Source of the DNA: Coffea arabica
Lineage: Eukaryota > Streptophyta > Magnoliopsida > Gentianales > Rubiaceae
Direction: 5' to 3'
Assembly (NCBI RefSeq): GCF_036785885.1
Contig: NC_092324.1
Coordinates: forward strand, 26,029,001 to 26,093,000
DNA length: 64,000 bases
The position numbers were made by a program, and so were the translations under genes. The notes under the pieces were generated by a model. That model made no database searches, was not told the DNA's origin, and saw nothing but the letters and a program-made list of their open reading frames with translations. Below, in pieces: positions 51,784-63,819 of the stretch. Numbering within the stretch: the stretch's first letter is position 1; every line of letters begins with the position of its first letter.

Positions 51784-52627
51784 TCATACATATCCTACCA
51801 TCTGTCTACGGATCGAGGGAATTCCCAACTGATCCAACCTAATCGCCCCCCGAACCCATTGAGGTAAATCCAACATTGACTGAAACAGTTGTTTGCCATT
51901 TAGATCTGCCCCTAAATTAGCCAACTGATCCGCGGGAACGTTCGCCTCTTTGTAGCAGTGAGCTGCTGTCTGAAAGTGCTGCTTGAACTGAAGCAAGTCA
52001 TCCAATTCCCCCTGCATCTCCCAAGGGCAAGTACTCTCCCCTCTAACCATCCGAATCAGTGTAAGTGAGTCTGATTCCAAGTGTATCTCCAGGAATCCCC
52101 GGGCAATACAATGCTTAATCCCCACTAGTAGAGCGCGCAATTCAGCCCGTAGGTTGGTTAGATGACCAAAACACTCTGAGTAACCGAAAACAAAGTCCCC
52201 AAGGCAATCCCTCACCAGTCCACCCCCTCCACTCAAACCCGGATTCCCCCGAGAACATCCATCCGCATTCAACTTCCACCCACCCTGCTGCATTACCCAA
52301 TGGACCATCCGGAAAATCCACCTCTCTCGCCGACAAGTCACCTCCCTCACTAACCCTTCCCACGAAGCATCCGCACACCTCAGCGTCGGGAAGCGTGCCT
52401 GACAGACCTCTACTAGCACCTGGACGACTCGATTCACCATATCCCGACCCCTCATCCGCTGTCCTTCAAACATTCCCAGATTCCTCACCTTCCATAATTC
52501 CCAGTAAATCACCAACGGTAGTATATGAAACACGAACTGCAAAAACTCATTGCTCCCTCTCCTTAACCACCATAATCCAACCATGTGTCGGAGTGTATGC
52601 ACCCCCGCCATTTCCCCCGGGTGAATC
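51784..52627 (-). pseudogene. LINE C-terminal RNase H domain
   Basis: Frame of 275 codons read from 52611. The N-terminal half (HTLRHMVGLWWLRRG...) is the linker after zf-RVT; RNase H starts at WKLNADGCSRGNPG (first Asp), then GGGLVRDCLGDFV, the AELRALL helix with Glu, LESDSLTLI with Asp, and the ANVPADQLANLGAD motif near the end with the last Asp. All four catalytic positions look intact. Its upstream continuation lies beyond the MITE at 52628-53118. Confidence 0.85.
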
Positions 52628-53118
52628 TAGGGCTGCAAATGAATCGAACCGCTCGCGAGCGGCTCGAGCCTGCTCGAGTCAAACTCGAGCTCGAACTCGA
52701 GCTCAGAATATTAAGCTCGTTAGCTCGCGAGCCGGCTCGCGAGTTTGAGTATATATATATATTTTTTATTTTTATTTTTATTTAATAATAAAATTACGTA
52801 TATTATATATATGTTTTTATTTTTTATTTTCATAGTAAAATTACGTATATATCCTTAATATTTTATTATTTATTAAGAAAAAAAAATTATTTTATTTATT
52901 TTTTTTAAAATAAAATAATTATTTTTTATTTTTTTCGAGCTCGACTCGAGCCGACTCGAGCTCGACTCGAGCTCGGCTCGACTTGATTCGAGTCGAGCTC
53001 GAGCTTGAAAATTGCCGGCTCGTCGAGCTCGAGCTCGAGCTCGAGCTTGGTAAAATTTAGTCGAGACTCGGCTCGATTAGCTCAAAGCTCGACTCGGCTC
53101 GACTCGTTTGTAGCCCTA
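52628..53118. mobile_element. hAT-like MITE, CTCGAG-rich family, member 3
   Basis: Termini TAGGGCTGCAAATGA / TCGTTTGTAGCCCTA, 491 bp, with target duplication GGTGAATC / TGTGAATC (7 of 8). It splits the LINE frame between 'YFEIH' and 'PGEMAGVH'. Both subterminal regions are dense in GAGCTC/CTCGAG palindromes and the centre is nearly pure AT. The best-preserved member of the family. Confidence 0.86.
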
Positions 53119-53822
53119 TGTGAATCTCAAAGTACCGCCAAAGTGTCCGCGCCCCTTCTCCAGAACAAAACACATGTTCCAGACTCTCCTCCTGTGGTTC
53201 TTGACAACACCAGCATCGGGACGGGCCATAGAGGCCGAACCTCGCCAATTTATCCATGGTAGGAACCCTGCCCAGCATCAGCCTCAACATGAAGAAAGAA
53301 ATTTTAACCGGAAGACCTTGCCGCCAGACCGAGGCATAGATCCAAGAACGATTATCAACATGGCGGACGAGGGAATAGCCTGAGGATGTGGAAAAAACAC
53401 CAGCCGTCGTAGGTCTCCAAATCATACGATCTGGGCCTCGAAAGGAAGGGGGGCCACCTGCAGAACCCGACCAACTAGCCCGGCATCTAAGTACTGACGA
53501 AGCATATCGACATTCCATGCCCCCCCTTCCACAAAATCCGCAACCAAATGATCGAAGAAAACCTCAACCTTACCACAAAGCGCTCCAGTCCCCAACCAAT
53601 TGTCATGCCAAAAGTCCATCGAACCCTGGCGTACTACCCAACCGATGTTGTCCTCCGCAACCTGCGGAACTGCTACCATCCGTTTCCACGTAGAAGAACA
53701 CATCGGGCCATCATCCGCTAGACACGGGTGCAGACCCGCACAATACTTCCTAGTCATGAACTCCGCCCAAAGCGATTGCTGCTGTCTGAACTTCCACCAT
53801 AGTTTAACCAAGAGCGAATCAT
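53119..53822 (-). pseudogene. LINE zf-RVT region, frameshifted
   Basis: Two minus-strand frames overlap at 53422-53518. The first (from 53811: KLWWKFRQQQSLWAEFM...FWHDNWLG) is the linker after RT. The second contains the zinc-finger-like zf-RVT pattern: FSTSSGYSLVR, VWRQGLPVKISFFMLRL, then CWCCQEPQEESLEHVF. A single frameshift around 53440-53460, close to a run of G, separates them. Confidence 0.82.
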
Positions 53823-55153
53823 TGACAGGTTGTCAGCCTGTGCAATAATAAAAACCTGCTCAACTAAAGTTAATTTCTGTAGATAGTGGTAAGCAGGGTC
53901 GAATCCACAGGGACTGGGTGTAACTGTTTCTTTTCAAATCCACAGTAACAAAGGGGGGGTGTTTTATATCAGGGGCGACAATTTAAGCAATTCAACTAAA
54001 AGTAAAATAATAAAAATGAAATAGCCAACTAGAAATTAAATAACAATTTACTAAAATCAAATGAGTGATAATTAAGGATCTAGCCAAGAAATAACTTCAG
54101 CAATGGTACACCTAATTGATCATCGAAGCAAAGGCAATTCCAATTATTTATCAATAAATAGATTATAATTACCAAACAAGCGATGGCAGTCAACCCCTCC
54201 TTACTGTGTCGGTGATTAAGGTACGCCCATTAATCACTGCTCTAATTAGGAAATAATCTTAGGTACGCCCGTAAGATTTAATTCCCCAATTGCCTTACGT
54301 ATTAGAAGAGCCATATTCTAACCAAATAACACACTACCAGGGTTATTTTATGTTAGCCCGCTTATTCCTTTGACACAAACCCAATCATGCCGGTCATCAC
54401 TATTTTGAGACAATTAAACAATTACGGATTTAACGTCCCAATTGACAATAGATTATCAAATTAACTAATTATCCGGATCCAAGACAATCAATTAATTAAA
54501 CAATCATAAGCACTGTAACCAGGGAATATGCGAATACCAATAAATAAAAGAAAAAGATAAAATTAAATCGATCTCACAATTTTAGGCGACCCAAAACATC
54601 CGTTGTCCCTTGACTAGATCAGAGGCTTAGTTCATCTACATGGAGGAAATCCCATGCGAAATTGCAGAAGTAATTATTCTAAAACAAAGATATGTTTCCG
54701 TCGTCCTCCTAGAAGAGACGGCAAAGAAGAAAAAAAGAACAACTAAACTATGCTAAAAAGCTAACTGTCCAGCCTCTGTCCGCTTTTTTCCTACTTTTAA
54801 AGCCAAAAGAAAGTCTAATGCTCCCGTGGTCCCCCATGAATTGGGAGTCCAGGTACAAAGAGGAAACTTTGCCAGATTCCTTGTATTTCCTTTTTCTCTT
54901 GGTGGCAGGACTCCTAGTCAGCCAAAAGGGAAATGGGAATCCGTTTCTTCTCAGCAACGTGGGCTAGGCTTGTGAAGTGTTTAGAAGTCTTCCATTTTAT
55001 TCCGGAGAGTCCCTCCTTTTTGTACTTTTCTGCTCCACTTCCTGAAATTGGGTCCAATACCAAATATAAGTAAATATTAATAATTAAAGCAATATTTGGC
55101 AAGGATAAAAGGGAAAATTAACAATAAAATTACTAATAATTAACACCCTATCA
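53823..55153 (+). mobile_element. LTR-A copy 4 (solo-LTR-like) in the LINE
   Basis: TGACAGGTTGTCAGCCTGTGC...CACCCTATCA, 1331 bp, flanked by a perfect ATCAT duplication (53818-53822 and 55154-55158). The LINE reading frame closes across it, so both edges are certain. Contains 'gcagggtcgaatccacaggg' and 'ggtacgcccg' blocks. No PBS, gag or pol. Confidence 0.92.
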
Positions 55154-55690
55154 ATCATGCACCCCCTTCAGGCTCCGCAACCCAATCCCTCCCTCCTCCC
55201 GAGGGCAACAAATGTCCTTCCACCTAATGCAATGGAATTGTGAACCAAAGTCAGATGGCCCCCACAAGAAATCAGCGAACAACCTCTCCAAGGCTCCCAT
55301 CACCCCTTGAGGAGGGGACGCAGCCACAAGTAAATGTATCGGCATTGATGCTAAAACACTTTGGATCAACACAATACGGCCTCCTACAGATAATAGCTGG
55401 TTCTTCCAAGATAGAATACGAGCTACCACCGCATTATACATATCCGTAAAATAGACCTTTTTCCTCCTGCCCACATATAACGGACAGCCAAGATACCGTA
55501 CCGGGAACGCTTGTCTCTGGAAACCCAGGATCCGACCTGCCGCTGCCGCCTGCCGTGGCGGAAACTCCGAGTGGGTCAAAAAACAGCTTTTCTGGGAGTT
55601 GATCCGCTGCCCTGAAGCCCTGCTGTACTCATCTAGCACCTGCTTTAGCCGAGCTAGCGAAGATCTCCCTCCATTGGAGAAGATGATCAC
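55154..55690 (-). pseudogene. LINE reverse transcriptase, C-terminal part
   Basis: About 179 codons: IIFSNGGRSSLARLKQVLDEYSRASGQRINSQKS, then FPVRYLGCPLYVGRRKK and LSWKNQLLSVGGRIVLIQSVLASMPIHLL, ending in EGGIGLRSLKGVHD. These are diagnostic of plant L1-type RT downstream of the catalytic motif. The catalytic FADD itself lies beyond the truncation and is missing. Confidence 0.88.
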
Positions 55691-55692
55691 GT

Positions 55693-56319
55693 TAAAAAAT
55701 AGTTTTGGTCCTGTACAAAATGGGACCTAAGAGCAATTAGTTTCGGTCCTGTAGAAGTGCAGGTTTGTTTGGATAGAGGATTATTTGCCAAAATTTATTT
55801 GCTTACATCATCATTACAATTTCTAACACACCTTTTTATCTTCCCAATTATCTTTTTATCTCACATACATCACATCACAAAAAATGTTACAGTAAAAATA
55901 TCTCAAATAATTTACAATCCAAATTTTATCAAATTTGTATATTTATTTGTTTTTCTGTTTATTTGCCTACAAAAACACCACACAGTCATCACTAAACTAT
56001 AACACAATTCTAAAAGTTGGATTTCGTGCATTATGCTTTCCTCTCTCTTATTGACTGAATTATTTGCAATAATGGTGTGCAAATTTACCTAATCTAAAAC
56101 ACTAATTGCATGGTTTGCAACTTGCAATTGCTATCCATCTCATCAGAGTTATCATTATTATTATCAACCTTCGTCTTTGCATGCACTGTTTTCACCCTAT
56201 TATTATCATCATTATTATTATCAACCTTCATCTTTGCATGCACTGTTTTACCTGAATCATTTTTTTTTATTTTACTAGCCATCATCCTATCTCATATACA
56301 TTATATCAAGCCACAAAAA
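55693..56319. other. Intergenic DNA with short MITE and tandem repeat
   Basis: 55767-55923 has ends GTTTGGATAG / ACAATCCAAA and resembles the MITE at 51467. Positions about 56140-56190 and 56200-56250 are tandem copies of 'ttatcaaccttcgtctttgc'-type text. No gene. Confidence 0.45.
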
Positions 56320-57450
56320 GTATTATGATATTAATCTAATTTTTTTTGTTCAACTAAACCTCTATCCAATCACACTTTTATTTTAAGTCAAATGACATCT
56401 TTCCCTCTTACGGATCATTCACATTTTTTTTCCTTGGTTTGCTATTACACTGCACCAAATTAATAAATATTTCTTATTTTAACGAATGTGTCATAGCTTT
56501 TATGATTGTATTGCAACTGATATAAAATTTTCCTCAACCTCATTTGTTTTCGCTCAATTGCTTTACAAATCTCCCACTTTAATGTAAAACTTGTCCTAAT
56601 ACTTTAGATGTCCCCTTTCGCCTGCTAGTGCACCAAACCGTTTTGTGACTCCTATACGTGTACAACATTAATTTGAACTAGCATCTTGCATGTGCCTTGG
56701 CATGGTTTATTTTTTTATTTTATTATGAATTCGTGCAAGCATGAATAATTTAAATAAAAAATTAATGATGATCTTACAAGTTCATTCATATTAATTTTAG
56801 AAAATTAATGGAATAATTATACTTAACTGTCATACTAATTTTTAAAAACTTCTTTACATACTTTTACTATAATATAATAATATTCATCAAATATTATAAC
56901 ACATATAAAAAAATCAATAGATATTCTTCCTTTTAGTGTATGGAATTTTTTAGATAATTACAATTTTTATAATAACCATAAACCTAGTTACATTTTCCTA
57001 CCTAACTAAGTACAATAGATTTTGCGATTTGTTTTCTACATCAACAAATATTTAATTTCCAGCAATATTGATAAATCTATCAGCTAACAGTTAAAGTTTT
57101 TTAACACTAAGTTAATCCATATGGATAAAAAAATTTTATACAAATTTATCATATTGTTAGAAGAGAGAGGAACCATAAGAACAAATAATTCAAATTTATC
57201 TGAAAAGATAAATTTGTTAGGAGCGAGAAAAACTATAAGAAAAACTAATTATGAAAGAGTTGGATACAAAAATAGGTAAAATTCAAGTATCCAAATAACT
57301 GGTTAATTCCCCATTAATTTTCACTCATTTTCAATTTCGATCTTTTGAAGTTTTCTTTCGGGTTTAGACAATCTTCTGTTATCATAACTCGATTTAAGTT
57401 AAACTTGTGAACATATCATAGGTAAATAATTCAATGGTAAAAATTGAAAC
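56320..57450 (+). repeat. Segmental duplicate of 44.2-45.3 kb
   Basis: Collinear partner of 44161-45260 with the same order of blocks ('tgtgccttggcatg', 'aaaaattaatgatgatc', 'ttcaatggtaaaaattg'-type text). Non-coding. Confidence 0.7.
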
Positions 57451-58702
57451 CCACAAGAACATGCTCATTCCCCCTTCCCAAAACATCCCAATTCAGTCAA
57501 AGTTTATAATCGTAGTGTGAGCTAAAGGTCTTTTTCACTTCCAACTCCAGTTGATTGTATATTGTACTCTAAAAAAAAAATAGTAATAAAGAAACTCCTT
57601 AAACTTTCACCACTTAAATTTTGTATGCTGTACATAAAAAAGGCATTTTGAAACAAAATGTTTGAAATTTTGAAGTGCTAGAAAGCTTGTGGAATTACGA
57701 GCGAATATTTTGGCGATTTCACAAGTGTAAAAGCGAAGAAAGAACCCAACCATTGGCCAATTATGTCGTTACACGCCAAACCTGATTGTTAACTCCATTT
57801 CATGTTTTTGATAAGTGAACCACGGACTATTTTTTAAGATTTTCCCCCACAAAATAACGTTTTAGTCTATTTCCCAAGGATTAATGACTGAGGTAATTAA
57901 TGTTGCAAAGTCACCAGCTATGGTTGTCATTTCCTCTTTCTCCTTTACATTTTGATCATTGAACATAGTTTTTTTTTTTTTTTTTTTTTTTTGCTGGGGT
58001 CAGTCTTGGGTCAAACCACAACTCCGACAAACCATTGAGATATTTTGCACAACCAAAGGTCCCAGCCAGCTTTCAATCAGAAAAAGATGAAATACCCAGC
58101 TAAGCATTGATCAATAAAGGCCAAGTGAAATTGCCAAGCAAACTTCTCCATGGCAATTAATGGCATCCAAGTTTGTCAAAGATGTACTACTGCAGTACTT
58201 TTACCGGTGGTTAAAGAGCAAACATAAGCATCCACTGTAAATTTCTAGCTATTCTGAACTAGCCAAAGAGGAAAATAGATAGCTAGCATGGAAATGGAAA
58301 ACTTTGGGGGTCTGTGGATTTTAAAGAAATTGGAGGATTTTTTTTAAGCAACGATGTGTTAGCATAATCCCCTGCAGAAAGCAAACAAAATAAGGAGTCC
58401 ACCAAATATGCTTCAAATCTGATCCACCAAGGATCAGCAATTTAGATGGAATTATTAATTGTACGTTCACGTCCCAAGAACTGAGGAGTGAGATTTATTA
58501 GAGTCTCAATGATGATTGCCATTTTCTTTTCTTCATCATTCAACACGGTTTCTTGTCCTTCTTGGGTGGAATTTTCCACATCCCACCCCCCCCCCCCCAC
58601 ACAAAAGCATGTGTAATGTGGATCAAAGGCAGATGAAGAATCCCGGCAACTACTATACTACAAAGAAAGGTGAATTGAAAATGCCAAGCAACTGCCGTTG
58701 CA
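57451..58702 (+). repeat. Duplicate of 24.2 and 32.7-33.4 kb segments, with CNL-flank scrap
   Basis: Positions 57590-57830 are collinear with 24180-24268 joined to 32710-32840 and so record the site before LTR-A copy 2 inserted. 57990-58240 carries CNL-flank text. Homopolymers: T run 57969-57991 and a C-rich run near 58582-58599. No coding sequence. Confidence 0.65.
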
Positions 58703-58982
58703 ACCACGGAGCCAACTAAGCTTTGGCTGTGTAGCCATAAAAAAGAAACTAAATTTTTTTTTGGACTGTAAATCTGGAATTCAAACTCTATATGTAATGA
58801 AAAAATTTAAAGAAGGTGTCAAAATACCCTTTTAATCTAGTCAGGTCTGTATACCGGCTCCCTTATACAGCCTTCTTAACCTCTCCTCCCTATAGAATAA
58901 GATAGATTAGGCTCCCCTTTCCTGTAGAATAGGATAGATTATGTTGTAGGAAAGTTATTGTTCCTATAAAAAAAAAAAAAAA
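58703..58982 (+). mobile_element. SINE with 13-bp TSD and poly(A) tail
   Basis: 280 bp between AACTGCCGTTGCA (58690-58702) and AACTTCCGTTGCA (58983-58995), 12 of 13 identical; the duplicate near 33227-33239 has only one copy of this site. Has a degenerate B box 'ggaattcaaactc' near 58777, a 'gtagaataggatagatta' segment and a terminal run of about 18 A. Confidence 0.78.
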
Positions 58983-58995
58983 AACTTCCGTTGCA

Positions 58996-61490
58996 GAAGC
59001 ATCCAATTCAGTTTGTCAAAGAAGCGTTGCACCAAATTGGATCTAAATTCTTTACTAATTTCTCGTGTTTCAGGAACCAAATTAAATAATTAAACAAGAA
59101 TACATATAAGGAATGAGAAATTTCTTGTGTTTCAGGTATCAAAGAAATTGATAAGACACATCTTATAAAATTTGGCAAGATTTGCAACAAGGAAACATAA
59201 GTTGGGAGAAATTCGAAATAGAAGAGAAAAGGAAACTAAAATTTTTTCTGTAAATAAATTTCTCAATCACCTTTTTAACTCATATACATCAAATTTCTAC
59301 AGTATATTTTTCTACAAAAATTCCTAAAACAGCAATTTAAACGGGACAAGTTGCGAGGAAAACTATTTAATTGGTGGTGAAATTTTGAATTCTTACATGC
59401 AAAGTGATGCGCAAACCAAAAAAGTTGGCAACAATTCTTGAACTCAAATTGGAAAATGTTGCTTTAGGAAAGATTCAGAACATTCCACAAGAAATGGAAA
59501 CTATATTAGTAATAATTACTTCAAAAGAATTCTTATATACTGACACTTTCTAGATTATGTTGTGAAACAATAATGGAATTAAGGAGAGTTGATATAGAAA
59601 AAAAACACTGGAGGAAAGAAGGATTAAGGTTTGTGATAAATAAATGTCAAAAATATGAAATTAGTATGACTCATCCCCATATGAACTTTAATTCTTTAAG
59701 TGCAAACTTGATAATGGCAAAATGAAATTCATCTTAAAGTATGTTGAACTCCCAGAAGAGAGATTGAGAGACATCCAGTTTGAGGAGAAACCAGTACATG
59801 CGTCCGCAAAAGCTAAAGGAAAAGGTCAAAGAAAATAGTTAGAAAAGTAATAAAAAAGATCCAAAATCAACTAGAAAAAGAAAGTAATAAGAAATAATAT
59901 AATAAAAAATTAAATTTATAAAGACTATGGGAGTGTTTTTCAAAAACTAGTTTTCAAATACAATAAAAATTTTTAAAAAGTACTCTAAAAGGTAATCTAA
60001 AAATTAGTTTAAATTTTTTTAAAAATTTTAAAAAATATTTCAAAATATATTCTAGAAACTCTTCTACTCTTAAATATCCCAAAATATTTTCTGAAAATAT
60101 CCCAAAACTAGTTTTGTACACATTCGTTGAATGGGAATTGTCTAAAAATAATAAATTATTTAGTGTAGTTCATAAAAATATTTGCATAAAATACAAACTT
60201 ATTGTATAATCTATTATAACCTTTCTTAAATACATTATTATTCAAAAATAGTCGTATAATGTAAATTTAAACATCTAATTCAGTGATTAATAATTCAAAA
60301 AATGCAGAAAAAAATCGACAATATGATGACATTCAAAAACTTGAAAATAGGGAAGATCAAATCTTGGCTGATCTTCTGTAAACAAAATAATGGCCAACCC
60401 GTTACCAAAACATCAATTTTGGTACTTAATATAAATGGCTTAAAGGTTAATGTGAAAAGAAAAGAAGCCGAATGAAATATTAATAAAATATAAGAATTCA
60501 GAATCAATCAAGTCATAGGAATACAGCAACCTTCTAAATCTATTCATGGCTAATAGAAACCCAAACGAAAACATAAGATGTAGTTTGCTATAAAGTCAAA
60601 AACATAAAAAATCTAAATAGTCTAATGTATATTGCATGACGTGAACTGCTGTATGACAATGAACTTGATGCCTTGCTATTTATGTAATCAGTGACACCTT
60701 CTTATTCTTTAGAAGATTTCTACCAAAGTCTGAAAAAAAAACATTGAAAACTGCACAAAATTTTTTTAACCCCAGAAACCTAGAAAACAAAAAAAAATTA
60801 ATACATTGTTGAAGACAATTAATAAATTGTCAAAGGCAATTAAAAAATCATGTGAAAACACATAGTTCAAAAGGCCACTTTTAAATCACTAACCAAAAAA
60901 GCAATATGTGTTATACTTGAATTGAAGAGTGAATCTATAAATTGAAATAACAAATTAATTACAAAAACTTTGTTAGAAATAAAAACCAAACTGTAACTTT
61001 TGAAGATTTAGAAAATTCAAATTCAATGACCTAGCTATGAAGAATGTGTAGGAAATTATAGACCACATACAGCGAAGGGAATAAAAACAAAGTTCCAAAT
61101 CCGGTCCTTGCATTGAAGTAAAAAAAAAAGAACTTTCCAAAAACATTGTGGAAAAGTGTAAACATGTGCACTGCTTGATAAAGTGATGAGTAATAGATCG
61201 ATAACCATATATATGAGTAAAAATGTAGAGCATCTTCAATAGCGATAATCTGATAAAGATAATCTAATATTTGAATTGATATTTCGAACTTTTGAGTTGA
61301 AGATGAGAGAGAGTTAAAAACATAATTCAAAATTATTTATACTAATTCCCAAGAAATTTAGGCTTGATGATTAGGGTTAAGGAAAAAAAGGGTGAGAGAA
61401 TGGAAGAGATAATTATGGAAGGATTATCTAGAATTGTAAAGTCAAGAGAAAAAAGAGGGATAGAATAGCGTAGGTTATTAGAGGGTTAAC
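58996..61490. other. AT-rich intergenic DNA
   Basis: The first 200 bases continue the 33.2 kb duplicate. From about 59240 to 59340 there is a decayed relative of the 51467 MITE. The rest is low-complexity AT-rich DNA; frames at 60295, 60973 and 61031 are not supported. Confidence 0.4.
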
Positions 61491-61577
61491 TCATAGAGCG
61501 CGTTGCACCTACTTGCTATTTCAATAAGCTACGTAGGAAAGAGATAAACTAAAAGGATAAGGATGAGAATACGACTT

Positions 61578-61617
<40 letters not shown>

Positions 61618-62400
61618 TCCTATAATATTAAGAATTCTTATAGGAAATAAAAGTGCGTTCTCAAGACAGATTTTACCTACCGTAAAAGACCACCTCAACT
61701 ATATCGAGTTCTTTAAGTGCATGGACTCCTATGGTGTGGGTCCACACACTAAATACCCCCCACTATCTGAGCAGAGATGTATTGTGAATCCTATAATCTA
61801 GCAATGAGTATAACCTGCATGTTTTGATTAACAACGAACGGGTTTATAAGAATTTACAAACCCGTGCTCAAATAGGAATTTATATTTGACCGTACGGGTC
61901 AAATACATATAGTTAATTGGATTCAATTAACTTTTTCTTTTCCATAAATTTTGTACTATGCACTATGTCTTGACAACGCACCTAATAATAAAATCTATTA
62001 AGAATCCTATTTCCAACATCAGATATTGACTTCTGTTATTAATGGTTCCTTTTGAAATTAGTTACTTTTCTACTTCTTGTAGTGATAACAATTCTTATTT
62101 ACTTCGGTTCCCTATGCAGTACACAAATTATTGGCATGAATTTGGAGATATATCTAATAGAGATATTTATGTCTCTTTTATTTATATTGCATTACTTTTC
62201 AGTTCCTTTTTTGGCTAGGAAATAAGAATCATATAATATTAAGAATTCTTATAGGAAATAAGAATTGATATATATCTAAACAAAAAGGAGCAAGTCACGT
62301 AGGAAACTACTTGCCGTCTCGTTAAGCCACGTAGGAAAGAGAAAACATGAAGGGATAAGTATGAGAATACGACTTTATTATATATATATATATATATGAT
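61491..62400. repeat. Pair of direct repeats with TA microsatellites
   Basis: A block ending 'tgagaatacgactttat' followed by a TA run occurs at about 61500-61613 (long TA run 61583-61613) and at 62290-62397 (TA run 62379-62397). A second block 'ataatattaagaattcttat' occurs at 61620 and 62233. No gene in between. May be the remains of one element; origin unresolved. Confidence 0.55.
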
Positions 62401-62766
62401 ATAATCTAAAAACTCTGCTACAATAAAATTTTTCAAAAACATTTCCAAAAACAGCTAATCCAAACGAAACATATCACATTTTAAGTAGAGGAGTAGAAGG
62501 CTAGGGATTTCATACCGATCATGTTATATACTTGAAATGCTAAAGTACAAAAGGTAATTTAAAATCTGAACCGTGATTACTGCGCCAAGAAGCAAAATGC
62601 ATCGTTGCTAGTGCGGAAACACAGAACATTACTGCTTCCCAGTGTGGTCGGTTTCCAAAACCAAACAAAATTCAGACCAAATTATGTCATAAATTCATTT
62701 TCCAAGGATTAACAATGACATGCATGATGCATGTAACCAAAACAGAATCCCACTCTCCCTTTACGA

Positions 62767-63505
62767 CAATGGCGAAGCCAGAAAAAATTCTTAGTGGGGG
62801 CAAAAATAATACTAAAATTTTTTACCTATTTTTTTATAATTTTTTAAGCAAAAAAAAAATTCACCAACAAGTACAAATGATGCATATATTCCATGAAAAA
62901 TATAAAAAGACAAATTCAAAATTATTAATGTAATAATAATTTTATTTCAAAAACAAACTAAACAATTTACAATTACTCATTGCGAGTTTTTATATTTTGA
63001 TAACTAACTTGGTTGTGGAAGTAAGAATAGCTCTTAGTTGTGGAGGGAAAATGGGGGACCAGTGGAGGGAAGGGAAATTAGGAAATGGGGACAAAGGAAG
63101 TGAATGATATGATTGGATGAATTGATTAAGAGAAACAGTAGCTAGCTGCTTGGTTGTGGAAGGTAGTGGCTCTCGGTTGTGGGGGAAAAATGGGGGACCA
63201 GAGGAGGGAAGGGAAATTGGGGAGTGGAGTTCAAAAAAATGAATGATATGATTGGTAGTTGCTAGTTGAAATGAAAAAGGCTTTTTTTTCTCTTATTTCA
63301 AACGGAATTTGTGCCCTACCCCCACGTATTTTTTTAGAATTTTAGTTTACAAACTAACTTAAAAAATTACGTAATTCTTGATATCCTTTCTAAAAAAACT
63401 CTGAAAACATACTTAAAATTATATCAAAATTGTATATGTATTATAGGAATTTAAGGGGGACAGTGGAGCCCGTGCCCCCAATGCCCCACCTTAAATCCGC
63501 CCCTG
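62767..63505. mobile_element. hAT-like non-autonomous element upstream of CNL 2
   Basis: Ends CAATGGCGAAGCC and the complement of CAGGGGCGGATTT, 739 bp, flanked by CTTTACGA / CTTTATGA (62759-62766 and 63506-63513, 7 of 8). Subterminal GTGGGGGCA / TGCCCCCA inverted repeats support this. Inside, 63009-63116 and 63151-63257 are tandem copies with a 142-bp period. No transposase. It ends about 315 bp before the CNL 2 start codon. Confidence 0.7.
63009..63257. repeat. Tandem duplication, 142-bp period
   Basis: Two copies beginning 'cttggttgtggaag' at 63009 and 63151, both with 'aatgggggaccag' and 'gaatgatatgattgg'. Part of the hAT-like element. Confidence 0.8.
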
Positions 63506-63819
63506 CTTTATGATTTGATCGCGGACAAAAACAATGGTCCACAACCAAAAAATTTGAAGGCCCCAGCATTTAAATTATTTAATCAGAAACCATGATGCCC
63601 GAACAACTAACAATAATTGAGAAAGTTACTGTAAACATGCCAATACAAAAGCTTACGATTTGTCAGAGAAGACCTCCACGTCTACGCGGAATAATTGTTA
63701 ATGCTCCTTTCTTCATAACCAATTATACTAGCCTAGATAAGATTACCAGTTCCTGGCTGCATAAAACCTTCCATCAAAAAAACCATCTTGATCTCAACAC
63801 TGAATCCAAGGCAGCAAAA
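63506..63819 (+). promoter_or_regulatory. Proximal upstream region of CNL gene 2
   Basis: Begins at the edge of the hAT-like element. Contains the CNL-flank block 'gaaggccccagcatttaa' (about 63556), also seen at 45.5 and 49.1 kb, and a leader ending 'aaggcagcaaaa'. No certain TATA box; 'aaccaattatact' near 63717 is a weak candidate. Confidence 0.5.

Larger units (their letters stand above)
51720..55692 (-). mobile_element. 5'-truncated plant LINE, split by two insertions
   Basis: Minus-strand non-LTR retrotransposon. The order along the minus strand is C-terminal RT (55690-55154), LTR-A copy 4 insertion, zf-RVT region (53822-53119), MITE insertion, RNase H (52627-51784), then an A-rich end (about 51720-51755). 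The 5' break falls at 'VIIFSNGG', right after the place where the RT catalytic F/YADD would be. Removing LTR-A with one ATCAT duplicate restores a continuous reading from GVHD into SLLVKLWW. Without insertions about 2.15 kb of LINE remain. Confidence 0.85.

Noticed and set aside
58580..58600. Long C run possibly indicating an assembly problem
   Set aside because: A plain homopolymer; nothing else nearby suggests misassembly.
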